DNA of 64,000 nucleotides from Cristatella mucedo. Taxonomy: Eukaryota; Bryozoa; Phylactolaemata; Cristatellidae. Below, in pieces: positions 1-9,894 of the stretch. The first letter of the stretch is position 1. Every line of letters begins with the position of its first letter. The notes below the pieces were generated by a model, which was not told the origin of the DNA, searched no databases, and saw only the letters and a program-made list of their open reading frames with translations. A program made the position numbers and the translations under genes. The stretch covers positions 2,358,501 through 2,422,500 of the forward strand of contig WPIO01000050.1 in the NCBI GenBank assembly GCA_009760855.2. The letters run 5' to 3'.

Positions 1-174
1 TGCACTGTGCGCCACCATCTGTCGGTGCGACTCCTGGGTCTTCGCCGCCGACCGAATGGCGAGCATCGCACGGACACTCTCGGCCACGGGCTTCTCGCCC
101 AACTCCTTAGCCGGCGCACTGCGAACTTGCACCGGTAACTCTTTGCTCCCCGTCGATGTCTCGTCCGTAACCAT
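1..174 (-). CDS. Partial ORF at window edge, hypothetical protein N-terminus
   Basis: Read on the minus strand, an ATG at 174-172 opens a frame of 58 codons that runs off the left edge without a stop. It begins MVTDETSTGSKELPVQV and continues with an Ala/Arg/Gln-rich, probably helical stretch (ESVRAMLAIRSAAKTQ). A TGA lies in the same frame 12 bases upstream of the ATG, and the ATG is followed by G, which makes this a reasonable start. The composition is mixed, charged and protein-like, unlike the low-complexity ORFs elsewhere. I do not recognise the family. It could be the first exon of a cellular gene or the start of a retroelement gag-like ORF. The rest lies outside the window. Confidence 0.45.
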   Translation of the reverse strand, partial: MVTDETSTGSKELPVQVRSAPAKELGEKPVAESVRAMLAIRSAAKTQESHRQMVAHSA

Positions 175-483
175 CAGCAGTCAACCATAAACACAGGCGA
201 AGACCGGCTCTCCACTGGAAAGGGCTCGCCGGTCGCTGCCACCTATCCGGCGGTAGCCGACACAGCTCTTGTGGACACCGCTCCTTATCTGGCGGACGCA
301 GCCGATTTTCTCGTGGACACAGCCACTTCTGCAGGTTCAGACTCTCTGTCATGTGCCGCCTCTCCTGCCTTCGTCGCCTCTCTCACGGACCCCGCCGCTT
401 CTATGGTTGTCTCCTCATTTTCCACTGAGGCGATTGCTGCTAACGCTTCCAGTCGCACCTGTCGGCCCTCTCAGTCCGACTAG
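139..483 (+). CDS. Open frame, Ala/Ser/Asp-rich, hypothetical exon
   Basis: The + frame is open from 139 to a TAG at 481-483. From about 181 it reads as a GC-rich, Ala/Ser/Thr/Asp-rich peptide with an imperfect internal repeat (DTALVDTAPYLADAADF, then LVDTATSAGSDSL). An acceptor-like CAG lies at 178-180. The frame overlaps the 5' end of the opposing minus-strand ORF, so at most one of the two need be real here. If real, it would be a terminal or single exon. It cannot be joined to exon E1 downstream because it ends in a stop. GC content alone could keep this frame open, so the call is weak. Confidence 0.25.
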   Translation, partial: LFAPRRCLVRNHQQSTINTGEDRLSTGKGSPVAATYPAVADTALVDTAPYLADAADFLVDTATSAGSDSLSCAASPAFVASLTDPAASMVVSSFSTEAIAANASSRTCRPSQSD

Positions 484-1194
484 CTTTTATTGCTTCAGCA
501 TGCAGCCGCATCGTTCCATCCCGCAGTCAGGTGAATGCCCTCTCTAGGGGCCACACGCAGCTTTGCGTAGTCGTCCTGCAATGTCTGCAGAGGATTCGTG
601 ATAAAAAAGTGAAGGCCCCGCCTTGCATCGCAAGGAGCAAGCGAGAGTGTCGCTTACTAGGTTCGTAGCAAACTTTGCTCAATCTCCCTATCGTAACTCA
701 GACACTAGCCAACAAAGTCTCCGAAGCTTCGACAGCTTCGGAGACCTTTGAACGCTTCGACAGACATCTTAAATGCCAAAATAGCTTGTGGCTTGACACT
801 CTGATGACAACACAGCGACGGTAAAGAAACAAATTCATGTCCGAAGCGAAAGAACGACATGCATCGTCCTCTCCTTCGCCGTCTTTCTCACTCATCCGTA
901 ACACAGCCTCAATCCAACATACACTTTTAAGCCCACAATGATCGATAAGCCATGAACTCAGAAATCTATAAACCCCAAAAAAATATGAAACCACCTCCAG
1001 AGATCTCACGAACTGTTGAGGTGTCTTCTTTTGAGCTTTCCACGCTAGTATTATCATGACTCTTGTGCACTTTTGCAATTGTCATCAAGGTATGATATCG
1101 CGGGTGCCAGGAATTCCCGCTTGTTTTTGCTTTTCTCGCATAATGTCACTGTAAACGTTGATAGCTGTGATCAGCCTTACTAGAAAAGTAATAA
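484..1194. other. No gene seen; AT-rich spacer
   Basis: This spacer has no convincing exon or repeat. A minus-strand open frame at 698-1078 has no recognisable domain, no copy elsewhere in the window and no conserved splice borders. Near 717-762 the text repeats itself: TCCGAAGCTTCGACAGCTTC is followed by a related GGAGACC/GCTTCGACAGAC run, a short imperfect local repeat. Confidence 0.4.
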
Positions 1195-1355
1195 CTAAAG
1201 TAATAATAATACACTTTATAAAGTGACCAGAGAAAACTCAAATCTCTTTCTAAGCATTTTCAATCTGCTGTAACAGAAGCACAATCGAATGGTTAGCAGT
1301 AGAATGCTCAATGACAACAAGTATTGCAGGGTTTTGGCAGGACATGCTCAGATAC
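1195..1355 (-). mobile_element. LINE-B 3' tail fragment
   Basis: TAATAATAATAC is followed by a decayed copy of the LINE-B 3' end. In this orientation that end reads as a TTGATAAAG-like start, then CAGAGAACTCAATCTCTTTC-like text and the AGGCGCTTTACATT box. Only the tail is present, as in a 5'-truncated retroelement insertion. The same block recurs at about 5.15, 6.5, 38.37, 42.24 and 50.1 kb. It sits just left of the first E-D unit. Confidence 0.6.
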
Positions 1356-1545
1356 TTGTGGCACTAGTCAAACCAATTAATCCCATCGCACGTGGTGATC
1401 AGATAGGTTTATTTCAGATAGGTTTATTTTATCCAGGGCCTCTCCACAGCAGGTACTAGCGCAGTCTTTCATTAATAGACCAACGCACTTGAGGAGCCCT
1501 GTGGCGAGTTTACACCGCTAGTAATTCGCCATTGGGCATTCTTAG

Positions 1546-1675
1546 GCATGGGCTTTCGCCAACGTCCAGATCCCGGGTCCAGCTCTGCAAAAAGAAGTGC
1601 AACGACTCATGAAAATCTTCCGCGGAAGCATTCGACTCAGGCTCGGAGCAGCTCACGGCCGATTTTGGCGACTGG
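1546..1675 (+). CDS. Exon E1 of tandem-exon gene (unknown family)
   Basis: This internal exon is predicted from comparison with E2 and E3. The acceptor is TTCTTAG before 1546 and the donor is ACTGG|GTGAG after 1675. Its length is 130 bp (2+126+2), entering in phase 1 and leaving in phase 2. The frame starts MGFRQRPDPGSSSAKRSATT, contains LPRK and ends RPILATG. E2 shares TGF.Q, ATT, LPRK and SRPI.ATG in the same frame at the same distances from its splice sites. The peptide is basic, Ser/Thr/Arg-rich and lacks recognisable domains. Open frames in other phases here are not kept in all three copies. The phases match exon D1 downstream exactly. Confidence 0.65.
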
Positions 1676-2319
1676 GTGAGAGATGCAGCAGCGGCAGCGA
1701 TGGCCGGGGTAGTGGCTGCGGTGGCGCCTGCAGCCACTACGCCTCCGAGCGGGCATTATCTGTCGCTCGCACGCCCAAACAAGAGGACAAGTTCACTTGC
1801 TCGGTCGCCGTCAGTGTGCCTTCGTGGGTTGCACGATCGCAAGCTCAGCGATTAAAAAAAATTTGCATTGAAACCTCGATTAAAGACAACCGTTAGTCGG
1901 AAGTCAATGGACTGGGTAGCGAAACTTTCCGTCGGCGGTCGCTCGATTGACTTTTCAATAGTGTTCAGTGAGACGTTAGCGAGCGGCAGGCCTGTATAAG
2001 TGTACGAGTCAAGCTGAGGTTACGCTTGCTATGACTTTAATGCGGACCGCAGGCGACGCTCTTCCGTCGGCCGCTCTTTTACAATGCGCGTGCAAGTCAG
2101 GCTAAAAGTTTTCGCGAACAGATTATAAGTTTTCAATCGCCGACGATTTCATTTGCCGCTAGCTAAGAATAATGCGAGGCATCTTACGAAATAGAAATCA
2201 GAACTAACCAAAGCAAGTATTGTGGTAATTGCTTTGAAGGCATTTAAAGTTGAATGGGTTTCTAGATGTCGCTCACCTCTCTCGACCGGAGAAACTAACA
2301 GGTGATTTCGCATTCACAG

Positions 2320-2606
2320 CTCTGGAGTGGAGCGTGCTGTGCCGCCCCTGAGGACCATCTCGAGCGCACCTCGCGGGCTTTGCTCCGATTCCTCGGACTC
2401 GACGCAACAGGGCGGAGTCCATCAGCTCGGTGGAGCTGTGACGGGAACGGTGGCTGCGAGGCCGTCGTCGTCGCGGCCGATCTCAGACGGCAGGCAGCAG
2501 GCGTCCGCCGAGGCAGCGACTAGTGACCTGGCGGCCCAGGCACTGCTCGAAAGACTGCGCCACCAAGCCTGGAGTGTGCTCAGTGGATTGTGGTACCCGG
2601 TTGCTG
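2320..2606 (+). CDS. Exon D1 of tandem-exon gene (unknown family)
   Basis: The acceptor is CATTCACAG before 2320 and the donor is GTTGCTG|GTAAGCC after 2606. Its length is 287 bp (1+285+1), entering in phase 2 and leaving in phase 1. The peptide opens SGVERAVPPLRTISSAPRG, carries a Ser/Gln/Ala-rich middle (GRQQASAEAA) and ends in a likely amphipathic helix, AQALLERLRHQAWSVLSG, before WYPVAG. D2 at 7,592 keeps the same borders and frame (SGVKRA, RQQASAEAA, QALLERLEHQARSVLSG). Two other open frames overlap it, but only this one is conserved between copies and splices in phase with exon E. No known domain is recognised. Confidence 0.7.
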
Positions 2607-4816
2607 GTAAGCCTTCGTCAAATCGTGCTCTCTCATTGGACACAACAAAGTGTGCAGATCTCGGTCTTGTTGGCTTATTTTAGCTGCACTCATCTAGGAC
2701 CCAAGGTAACGGTTATGGTGTCACCAAGGTTATGGGTCACCATGGGGGCGAGTCGAATCGGCTTTTTTGAGTTACGGCTTTTGAAAACGCCTTACCGGTC
2801 CTGAGCTGCGTCCTCGGGAGGCAGAGTCAGAAGTGGCTTGCTTTCTCGCCTGTGTAATGGCTTCAACGAGATTCAGATTAGCCTTCAAGAGTACGTTTAG
2901 TGCTTAGGTGTTGTATTGCAGTCAAGCTTGTCTAAAGCGGTTGCAGTCGTCAATTTAAGCACATCGTCCTCAAAAAGCTAGTCAGCGAGGTTCTCGCAGT
3001 ATCTTGCCATGTTCTTACCAGTCACTGCATTTCTTAGATTAAGGCACACGCCTTGAAAAAATAGCAGCGATGAAACGCTAAGACTAGCCTGTACATGAAA
3101 CTTATCCGATCTAATTTACTGTGAGCTCCTCTAGAATTAGGAAATTCGTAAGGTGTGCAGGAATATATGCTTCTTTATTAGTGCTCACAATGACCGCACA
3201 CGCTGCACCAATCCAGCAGGCATCTATTGTCATGACTGGTTGACAAAGTGAAGTCATCATTCTTGCTCCGTGTTCCTTTGTGTGCATACGTGTCGTGATG
3301 TCATGCCTATTACCTAACTTAGGTCTACCGATCAGTAGCCATGAGTGTGTGCATAATAACTTTTTCATGCCGATGAAAGCAGTTTAGTTAGTTTAGTATG
3401 CTTGATACAAGGTGTGATGCTAACCTCGCAGGTAATGACAGCCCGGTAGCGAGTTTTAAAGCTCCTAGATAACCATAAAGTTCTCATGGGTTGTTATCAA
3501 ATGCCTGGACAACTACAGCTGCTATAGCCGACACTCATGCAAAGGGGAGTTATTTTCATCGTGTAGCATCTTCCCAATAAATGGATGCTAATACTATCAA
3601 ATTGTCAGTAACTCGCCGACTGCCTTAAATTGTACATATCTTTGGCAATGGCATAGTAATGTTGGGCTAATTTTGCTTAATCTCAAAAGAAGTACGTTAC
3701 TTAGTAAAATGGCAGTACTAAAGAGCAATACGGTTGTCTTGATTTTTACGTACAAGTTATAAGTGCTTGCCTGTATATGCAGCGTATATATTTGGACATT
3801 GTCTTTTTAGCGAGTCTTAGACGAGTGACTTTGGGCTTAAGCTAAAGTGGCAACATGAGCGATTATCATGGCGATTGCACCTACATTGGTGTAGCTGCAG
3901 CGGCAAATCTCTCTGTTTTCTCCAAATTAAACTAGCTTGGTTATCGCACCGAGGCACATTTATTGCTCTTACAAGTCAACCGATTTGAGGAATTCCATAG
4001 TATTTTGCGTCTTTTCTTAGATTCACCGTTGAGGGGGGTGAAGCTGCTTAGCATCTGATCTCTCTTCTGAATGATAAAGTATTGCCTTGTTTAAGTCAAT
4101 TTGTCAAGCACCTATAGTATCTAAGAAATTGCCATACAAAATTACGCCCCTTATTATTTCGTGGCTCTGTAATCACAATTCACTTCTCGACCGATTACTT
4201 CTACCGAATCCCACTGACGACTGCAGACTTAGATCCGAGATTAATTCAATCTTGTGGAACAACCTGACTCTAATCTGTGGGCAGCTAACCAAAAAAAAGT
4301 GTGTTCTGCAGGATTGGTCTCACCTGAGATATATTAATCGGTGACCTTGAGTATTTTCATGTTTGATTCAGCATGCTGGCCAAAAAATAATTCATTTTGA
4401 CCTTCACCTTCTACACGCGAATCTATGGTGAATGACCCAAACGATGCGAGTATTGGTTCTGAATGCAAATTTTAAAGCTTTTGTGTACAGATTGAATTTA
4501 ATTACCATGCTTTGTTAATGACCGTTGAGCTTGAAAGGACTAAACGCATCTGGGCGTGATAGGCAGCCAATTGACATTTCAAAACACCAATCTTCACCCA
4601 CCCCACTCAGTTAGAAAGTGTCAACCTCAATAACAAGAACATGGTCCTATAGGGCAAACAATTTTAGTGGTACTGACTGACAAAAAGTGTTTGACAGCAA
4701 TTGTAGTTCGTCCCTTGCTGGAGTAGGAATAGCTAACGAACGGCAATGCTCGAACGCTGTAATTTCCCGCAGATTTCTTATGCGTGCGTACGTGGGTGCA
4801 TATTTGTGTTCGCGCT
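2607..4816 (+). other. Intron-like DNA between E-D units
   Basis: This AT-rich stretch has no supported exon. The first 1.8 kb is the intron that follows D1 and aligns in patches with the intron after D2 (7,882-9,060). The small open frames at 3,111-3,368 (minus) and 4,087-4,344 (plus) are not kept in copy 2 and show no domain. Beyond about 4,400 the similarity to copy 2 is lost. Confidence 0.5.
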
Positions 4817-4854
4817 CGTGTGTATGCGTGTGTATGTGTGTGTGTGTGTGTGTG
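4817..4854. repeat. (TG)n microsatellite
   Basis: GTGTGTATGCGTGTGTATG leads into about ten perfect TG units. Long open frames on both strands here (Val/Cys or Thr/His runs) are simple-repeat artefacts. Confidence 0.9.
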
Positions 4855-5139
4855 CGTTCGCGTGTGGTGGATTTGTGTATAGCTGCTGTAGCAATCTCCT
4901 ATTTGTGGTAAGGTCTTGGTTGATCTTGAAACTTGAGCAATAGTCATCACAAAATATAAATCATTAGCCGTAATGGATTGCCTCTTGATTTTAAACTATA
5001 TAGTCTCACTAATTTATCAAACCTAGGCATCTTAGATGCTCTTTATAGTCAAAGCACGTGCATGGACCCGAAAAAACGCGTATTTTCTCAAACTTGCCAC
5101 CTAGAAGGCTGTAAGTCGATAGCAAATGATGACTTTTCT

Positions 5140-6060
5140 TGTTATCCTGGTAATAAAAATAATAACAATAGTAATCAATTTGATAAATCGCACTCAGAGA
5201 ATTCAATCTCTTTCTAGGCGCCTTAGAATTGCTGCTGTAAATGAAGCACGATCGAGAGGTTAGTGGGAGCATGCTCAAAAAACAGCAAGAGTATCATGGT
5301 TAGGGATAAAGTGCACAGAGTCAGCATGCATGTGTAGTTAGCAGCATCATGCACTAGTGTCAGCACGCATCCATAAAATGCTGTTATAAATAGAGTTTCT
5401 AATTTCTTTTTAAATGTGGAAAAGTCAGGAGATATCGTGACTCAGGTCGGGAATGAATGTCAGGGTCTGGGAGCATACGAACTAAAGACAAGGTTTTCAA
5501 AAGATTAGAGGTTTGTATGAGGTACAGGTAAACTATTAGATTCAGAAAAGTGGGCGGTACGGTGCTTAGCCTGGTGGGGCAGTAGATCTGATAGGTTATT
5601 TGAACCCAAAGAATGAAGAGATCTAAAGGTGAGTGATAAAACGGTAAAGTCGCTGCGTCGCTTGACTGGGAGCCAGTGCAGGTTGGCGAGATGTGTTGTG
5701 ATGTGGCAACTTTGACGCTCACGACAGACAAACCTAGCTGCAGAGTTTTGCACCAGCTGTAAGCGCCTGAGTGCACAAGTTGGTAGGCCAGCAAGGAGTG
5801 AGTTACCGAAGTCAAGACGGGATGTAATAAATGAATGGACCAACTTAGATTTGATATCCCTCTGTAAACGAACCCAAATTGTAGCAATTTTATGAAGCTG
5901 AAAGTAGGCAGACTTGATTGTGGAGCTTATGGGGTCGTCCAATGAAAGGTCACTTTCAAACACGACACCTAGATTTGGTACAGATATAACACGAGATATG
6001 CTGGCAGAGCCGATTGTGAGCGTTAGCCTTCACAATTTCAGAATCATCCATGGTTTTATA
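5140..6060 (-). mobile_element. LINE-B, 5'-truncated copy (RT C-terminal part)
   Basis: This is a CR1/L2-like non-LTR retrotransposon fragment in minus orientation. The A/T-rich (AAT)n-like end at about 5,150 is followed by the LINE-B 3' UTR. Two overlapping frames (5,399-5,887 and 5,505-5,963) then hold the post-catalytic part of reverse transcriptase. The frame at 5,505-5,963 begins FESDLSLDDPISSTIKSA and includes SRLDFGNSLLAGLP and RRLQLVQNSAARFVCR, the typical region downstream of the YADD box in these LINEs. A frameshift moves the end into the other frame. Its intact-frame relative is at 37,021-37,623 (+). It lies in the intron between D1 and E2. Confidence 0.85.
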
Positions 6061-6499
6061 TTTCTAATAAGTTGCTCCTACTAATCTAGGTCGATTAGTC
6101 GAATGTGTCCAGTCTCATTGTACTCGCTTTTGCATATTAAGTCACGGTAGTTTGATGCCTTGTCAACACGTCCGGCTATCCAGCCAATTGCTTCCATATA
6201 TTACCACTGACGATGTCTAACTTTTTTCACCGACGAATCCAGAAAACCGAACAACGTGGATCCATATGGTAAGGGGCTAACCGACATGAGCGCTTTAAAC
6301 CAGACCCGTTCAAGTTAACCAGAGATACTATTGCCTGTTGAGTGTCTTATTGAACGCATCACACACTAATCTTACATGTTTCTGGCACAACTGTTCAGTT
6401 ATTTAAAGGTACGATACTACACAGGCCACGAATGCCCACTTTTTTTTCTTGCAGTACGCTATTGTACACGTGGATAGCAGTGATCTGCTTCACTTAATA
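6061..6499. other. No gene seen
   Basis: This is AT-rich, intron-like DNA between two LINE-B insertions. No frame, repeat or RNA signal is recognised. Confidence 0.4.
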
Positions 6500-6680
6500 A
6501 TAATTATAATGATAACAATAATAATAAAATAACATTAATCGACTTAATATAGCGCAAGAAAGAACTCAATCTCTTTCTGATTAATTTACATTTGCTTCAA
6601 AAGAAGCTCGATTGAATGGTTCGTGGTAGCGTGCTCAATGATAGCAACCATCCCTTGGTTAGAGGTGACATACAGCACTA
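6500..6680 (-). mobile_element. LINE-B 3' tail fragment
   Basis: TAATAATTATAATGATAACAA-like sequence is followed by GAACTCAATCTCTTTC and the diverged GCTTCAAAAGAAGCTCGATTGAATGG stretch, shortened here to the matching parts. This is a 5'-truncated LINE-B insertion just upstream of the second E-D unit. Confidence 0.65.
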
Positions 6681-6843
6681 CACAATCGAACTACTGGCAT
6701 TGCAAGTGGCGATTAGATTGGCTTCATTTTCCAGGGCTTTTCCTTAGCAGCTAATAGCACAGTCTTCGAATGGTAGACCAACGCATGTGAGGAACCCAGG
6801 GTAACGTTTACGTCGCTAGTAATTCTCTTTCCGGCTTTCTTAG

Positions 6844-6964
6844 GCACGGGCTTTCACCAACCATGGTCCAGGTCTGGGAGAAGAAATGCAACGACTCGTG
6901 CAAAACTGCCTCGGAAGCCGGCGGCGCAAGTACAGACCTGCTCACGACCGATCGATGCAACTGG
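6844..6964 (+). CDS. Exon E2 of tandem-exon gene (unknown family)
   Basis: The acceptor is TTTCTTAG before 6844 and the donor is ACTGG|GTGAG after 6964. Its length is 121 bp (2+117+2), phase 1 to phase 2 as in E1. The frame reads TGFHQPWSRSGRRNATTRAK, then LPRKPAAQ, and ends CSRPIDATG. The nine-base length difference from E1 keeps the frame, which supports coding use. Open frames on either strand that span the donor site are ignored because they are not conserved. It is followed 628 bp later by D2. Confidence 0.65.
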
Positions 6965-7591
6965 GTGAGAAATGCGGCAGCTGTGGCGACCATATCTCCG
7001 ACTGGGCGTGGTCTGTCGTTCCCACACCCAACAAAGAGGAGCGTTCGCTTGCTCGGTCGCCTTCAGTGTGCGCTCGCGGATTGCTTCGTCGGAAAGCTCA
7101 GCGATCAAAATTTTTGCAATAAAACCCTGATTGAAGACAGCCACTAGTCGGAAGTCAATGGACTGGCGAGCGAACCATCCGTCGGCGGTCGCTCGATCGA
7201 CTCGATCGATCGACGGCTAGAGTATTGACTGAGACATTGGTGAGAGGCGAAGCTGCATAAATGTACGAGTCAACCTGAGGATAGGCTTGCTTAGACTTTA
7301 ATGCGGGCCACAGGCGAAGCTCTTCCGTCTACCGCGCTGAGTACTGCTTTTACAACGCGTGCGAAAGTCAGGCTAAGAGTTCTCATGAACAGCTTAGAAG
7401 TTTTCAAGCAGCCACGATTTCATTTGCCGCACGGTAAGAATAATGCAAGGCATTCACAATAAAGAAATCAGAACTAACCCTAAGAAACTATTGTGGCACT
7501 TGTTTTGAAGGCTATTTAAAGTTGAACGGATTTCTAGATGCTGCCCATGTCTCGACCGGATAAGCTAATAAGTGGTTTTTCACATTCACAG

Positions 7592-7881
7592 TTCTGGAGT
7601 GAAGCGTGCTGCACCGTCCCCTAGGAGCGTCTCGAGCGCTAGGGGGCGGTGCTCCGAACCCTCGGATTCGACACGACAAGGTGGAGGCCACCCGCTAGGC
7701 CGAGCGGCGAAGAGAACTGTAGCTGCGAGGCAGACGTCGTTGCCGATCTCGGACAGCAGGCAGCAGGCGTCCGCCGAGGCAGCGTCGAGGCAGACTAGCC
7801 ACATCGAGAGCCAGGCACTGCTTGAGAGACTTGAGCACCAAGCCCGGAGTGTGCTCAGTGGATCTGGGTATCCGACTGCAG
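7592..7881 (+). CDS. Exon D2 of tandem-exon gene (unknown family)
   Basis: The acceptor is CACATTCACAG before 7592 and the donor is ACTGCAG|GTAAGCC after 7881. Its length is 290 bp (1+288+1), phase 2 to phase 1. The frame begins SGVKRAAPSPRSVSSARGR and holds EPSDSTRQGGGHPLGRAAKR in its first half. The middle is RQQASAEAASRQTSHIESQ, and the helix ALLERLEHQARSVLSG leads to GYPTAG. It is three bases longer than D1 with the frame kept. The PSD.TR..G.H.LG.AA motif also appears in the diverged exon at 61.6 kb. Function is unknown. Confidence 0.72.
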
Positions 7882-9369
7882 GTAAGCCTTTGTCAAGTCG
7901 TGCGCTCTCATCGATCACATCGGAGCGTGCCTTGGTGGCTAATTTTGGCTGCACTCATCTTGTTGCCAAGGTGTGGTGCTCTGCGCACGTGAGTCGAATC
8001 GGCTTTTCTAAGCTACGGGTTTTGACATACGTCCTGCCGGTCGTGAGCTGCGTCATCGGGAGGCAGCATTGGAAATAGCTTGCTTTCTTGCCTGCTTAAG
8101 ATCTTGAGATTAGCCTTCTAGAGTAAGTGTCGTGCTTTAGCATTGCATTGCAATCGAACTTGACTAAAGCGTTTGAAATCTCGTGGATGCTTATAGTCTG
8201 AAGGCGAGTTTTAAAGCTCCTGGGGTACTAGAAGTTCTCTTAGGTTGTCATAAAATGCCTGAATAGCATCAACTGATTGAGCAGAAACTCGTTCGAGGGG
8301 AAGCTGCTTTCATCATGGAGCGTCTTTCAAAGCCCTTTAAAGTTTTTACTGGTCTAACGTCAATAACACGCCCCACCCTTGAATTGGAAATACCGTTGGC
8401 GATGACGGACTAAATGTGTTTACTGTCGAAATAAGTAATTTACTTCCTGCAATAGCAGTACCAAAGAACGATGCGGTTGTCGTTATTTGTACGCACAAGA
8501 TAAAAGCACTTGCTTATACAGGTAGCGCATGTAATTGCATAAAGTCTCTTTAGCGGGTCTTGGAGGAGTAACTTCTTACTTAAGCTACTTAAGGGAACTT
8601 GGATGGTAGTCACGGCGATGATCGCATTTACATCAATAGCTGCAGTGGGGAATCTCTAAATTTTTCTAAAGTAATCTAGCTTTGTTATTACATTGAGGCA
8701 CCTTTATCACCCTTCAAAATCAGCAGCAGGGAGAAGACCCACTATACATCGCATCTTCCCTCAGATTCATCGACAAGAGGGCTATTACTTCTCAGCAACT
8801 GAGCTATTGTCTGGCGAACATAGTAACGCCTGGTTTAGGTCGTCTTTTAGAACCTTTTTAAAATATTGCCATAATTGGCGAAAATTAACGGACTACGGTA
8901 TTTTGCAGTCCTGCAATCGCGAGTGAATACATGACTAGTTAAATCTGTCGATTCTCGCTGATGAGCGTAGACCCGGTTATACGGTGAATCGGAGCTTAAG
9001 GAAACACTCCAGGCTTGGCTTGAAATTACGGACCGCGAGCTTTCGTGACCCTGCAAATTATAAGTGGCTGCTTTGGTCTTCCTTGGTACTCATGGAATTC
9101 TCATCTAGGCGTGACAACGTGCATCCTGGGAACGATCCATTGTTGTTATATCTCTTGTCGAGCGTTCTAACGCTCCCAAATACAATTTACTTCACTGAAG
9201 GCGCTTTACAAAAGATATACTGTCTTTGCTTGTGGCGACTGAATGGGTCCGTGTCCTGGGCTTCTCCTCACAAGTGGCTCTCTCAGCCCCATAAATGACA
9301 GACCGACACAGCTTGCGAAATCCAGGGTGGTCTTAACGTCACAGAAAATTCGCATTTTGAATCTCTTAG

Positions 9370-9505
9370 GCACCGGCATTCTCCAAAGTACGGCGACCGG
9401 GTCTCACTATGCAAGACAGGAAGCGTCGAACTGTGGTGCGACAACCATGCAGCGGAAGCTGGCGACGCCGGGGCAGAGCACCTCCCAACCAATCTCGGAG
9501 ACTGA
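9370..9505 (+). CDS. Exon E3 of tandem-exon gene (unknown family)
   Basis: The acceptor is ATCTCTTAG before 9370 and the donor is ACTGA|GTGAGTG after 9505. Its length is 136 bp (2+132+2), again phase 1 to phase 2. The frame reads TGILQSTATGSHYARQEASN, then GATTMQRKLATPGQ, and ends STSQPISETE. It aligns with E1 and E2 through TG..Q, ATT, RK and PI..T. No D exon is found after it: the copy is interrupted at about 9,895 by a LINE-A insertion. Its phase-2 donor would nevertheless join exon B0 (15,744) in frame. Confidence 0.6.
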
Positions 9506-9894
9506 GTGAGTGTCGAGGCGTCAGCAACAACGACGTCACAGTCACTGTGCCCGTTAGATGCACCCTGGTAGGAGTTAGTAGGCCTCTTTGACTTCTACTT
9601 AAGGAGCTAAATCCTGACTTTGCATTTCGGACTGACGGTAAGAGTTAATCGGAAGTCGCTCGTCTGGTGAGTGGAAGCCTCAATTGGCGGTGGCTGTCCA
9701 GACCTTGAAATCTCAATTTGAGGGAGGAGAGTGGCACAGTTACATACGAGTGCGTGTCAAGGTTATGTTACTTGTTAAGATGCGGCTGTAAAGTGGGTCA
9801 CAAACCCATAGTGCCCTTACTGCATGCTTTTCAGTGCGGCTAACACAATTTATCTATGGCTATACATGTGCAAAGCCATACAGATTAATCAGGT

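Larger units (their letters stand above)
1380..4400 (+). repeat. E-D tandem segment, copy 1
   Basis: This is the first copy of a segment carrying exons E and D. It aligns by eye with about 6,690-9,060 (copy 2) through exons and introns. Examples are the TCGGAAGTCAATGGACTGG block after exon E, the GCGAGTTTTAAAGCTCCT block in the following intron (3,452 and 8,205), and the GCTGCAG / TCTAGCTT-like block near 3,890 and 8,640. Introns diverge by many small substitutions and indels, so the duplication is not recent. Copy 1 is separated from copy 2 by about 2 kb of inserted retroelement and microsatellite DNA. Confidence 0.75.
6690..9060 (+). repeat. E-D tandem segment, copy 2
   Basis: This is the second copy of the segment described at 1,380-4,400, with exons E2 and D2 and matching introns. 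A third, shorter copy with E3 only starts at about 9,240 and is cut off by a LINE-A insertion near 9,895. The E1 to E2 distance is 5.3 kb (with insertions) and the E2 to E3 distance is 2.5 kb. Confidence 0.75.

Noticed and set aside
2422-2643. Minus-strand and second + frame ORFs over exons D1 and D2 (also 7,586-7,954)
   Set aside because: Only the + frame listed for D is conserved together with splice phase. The others are GC-rich shadows.
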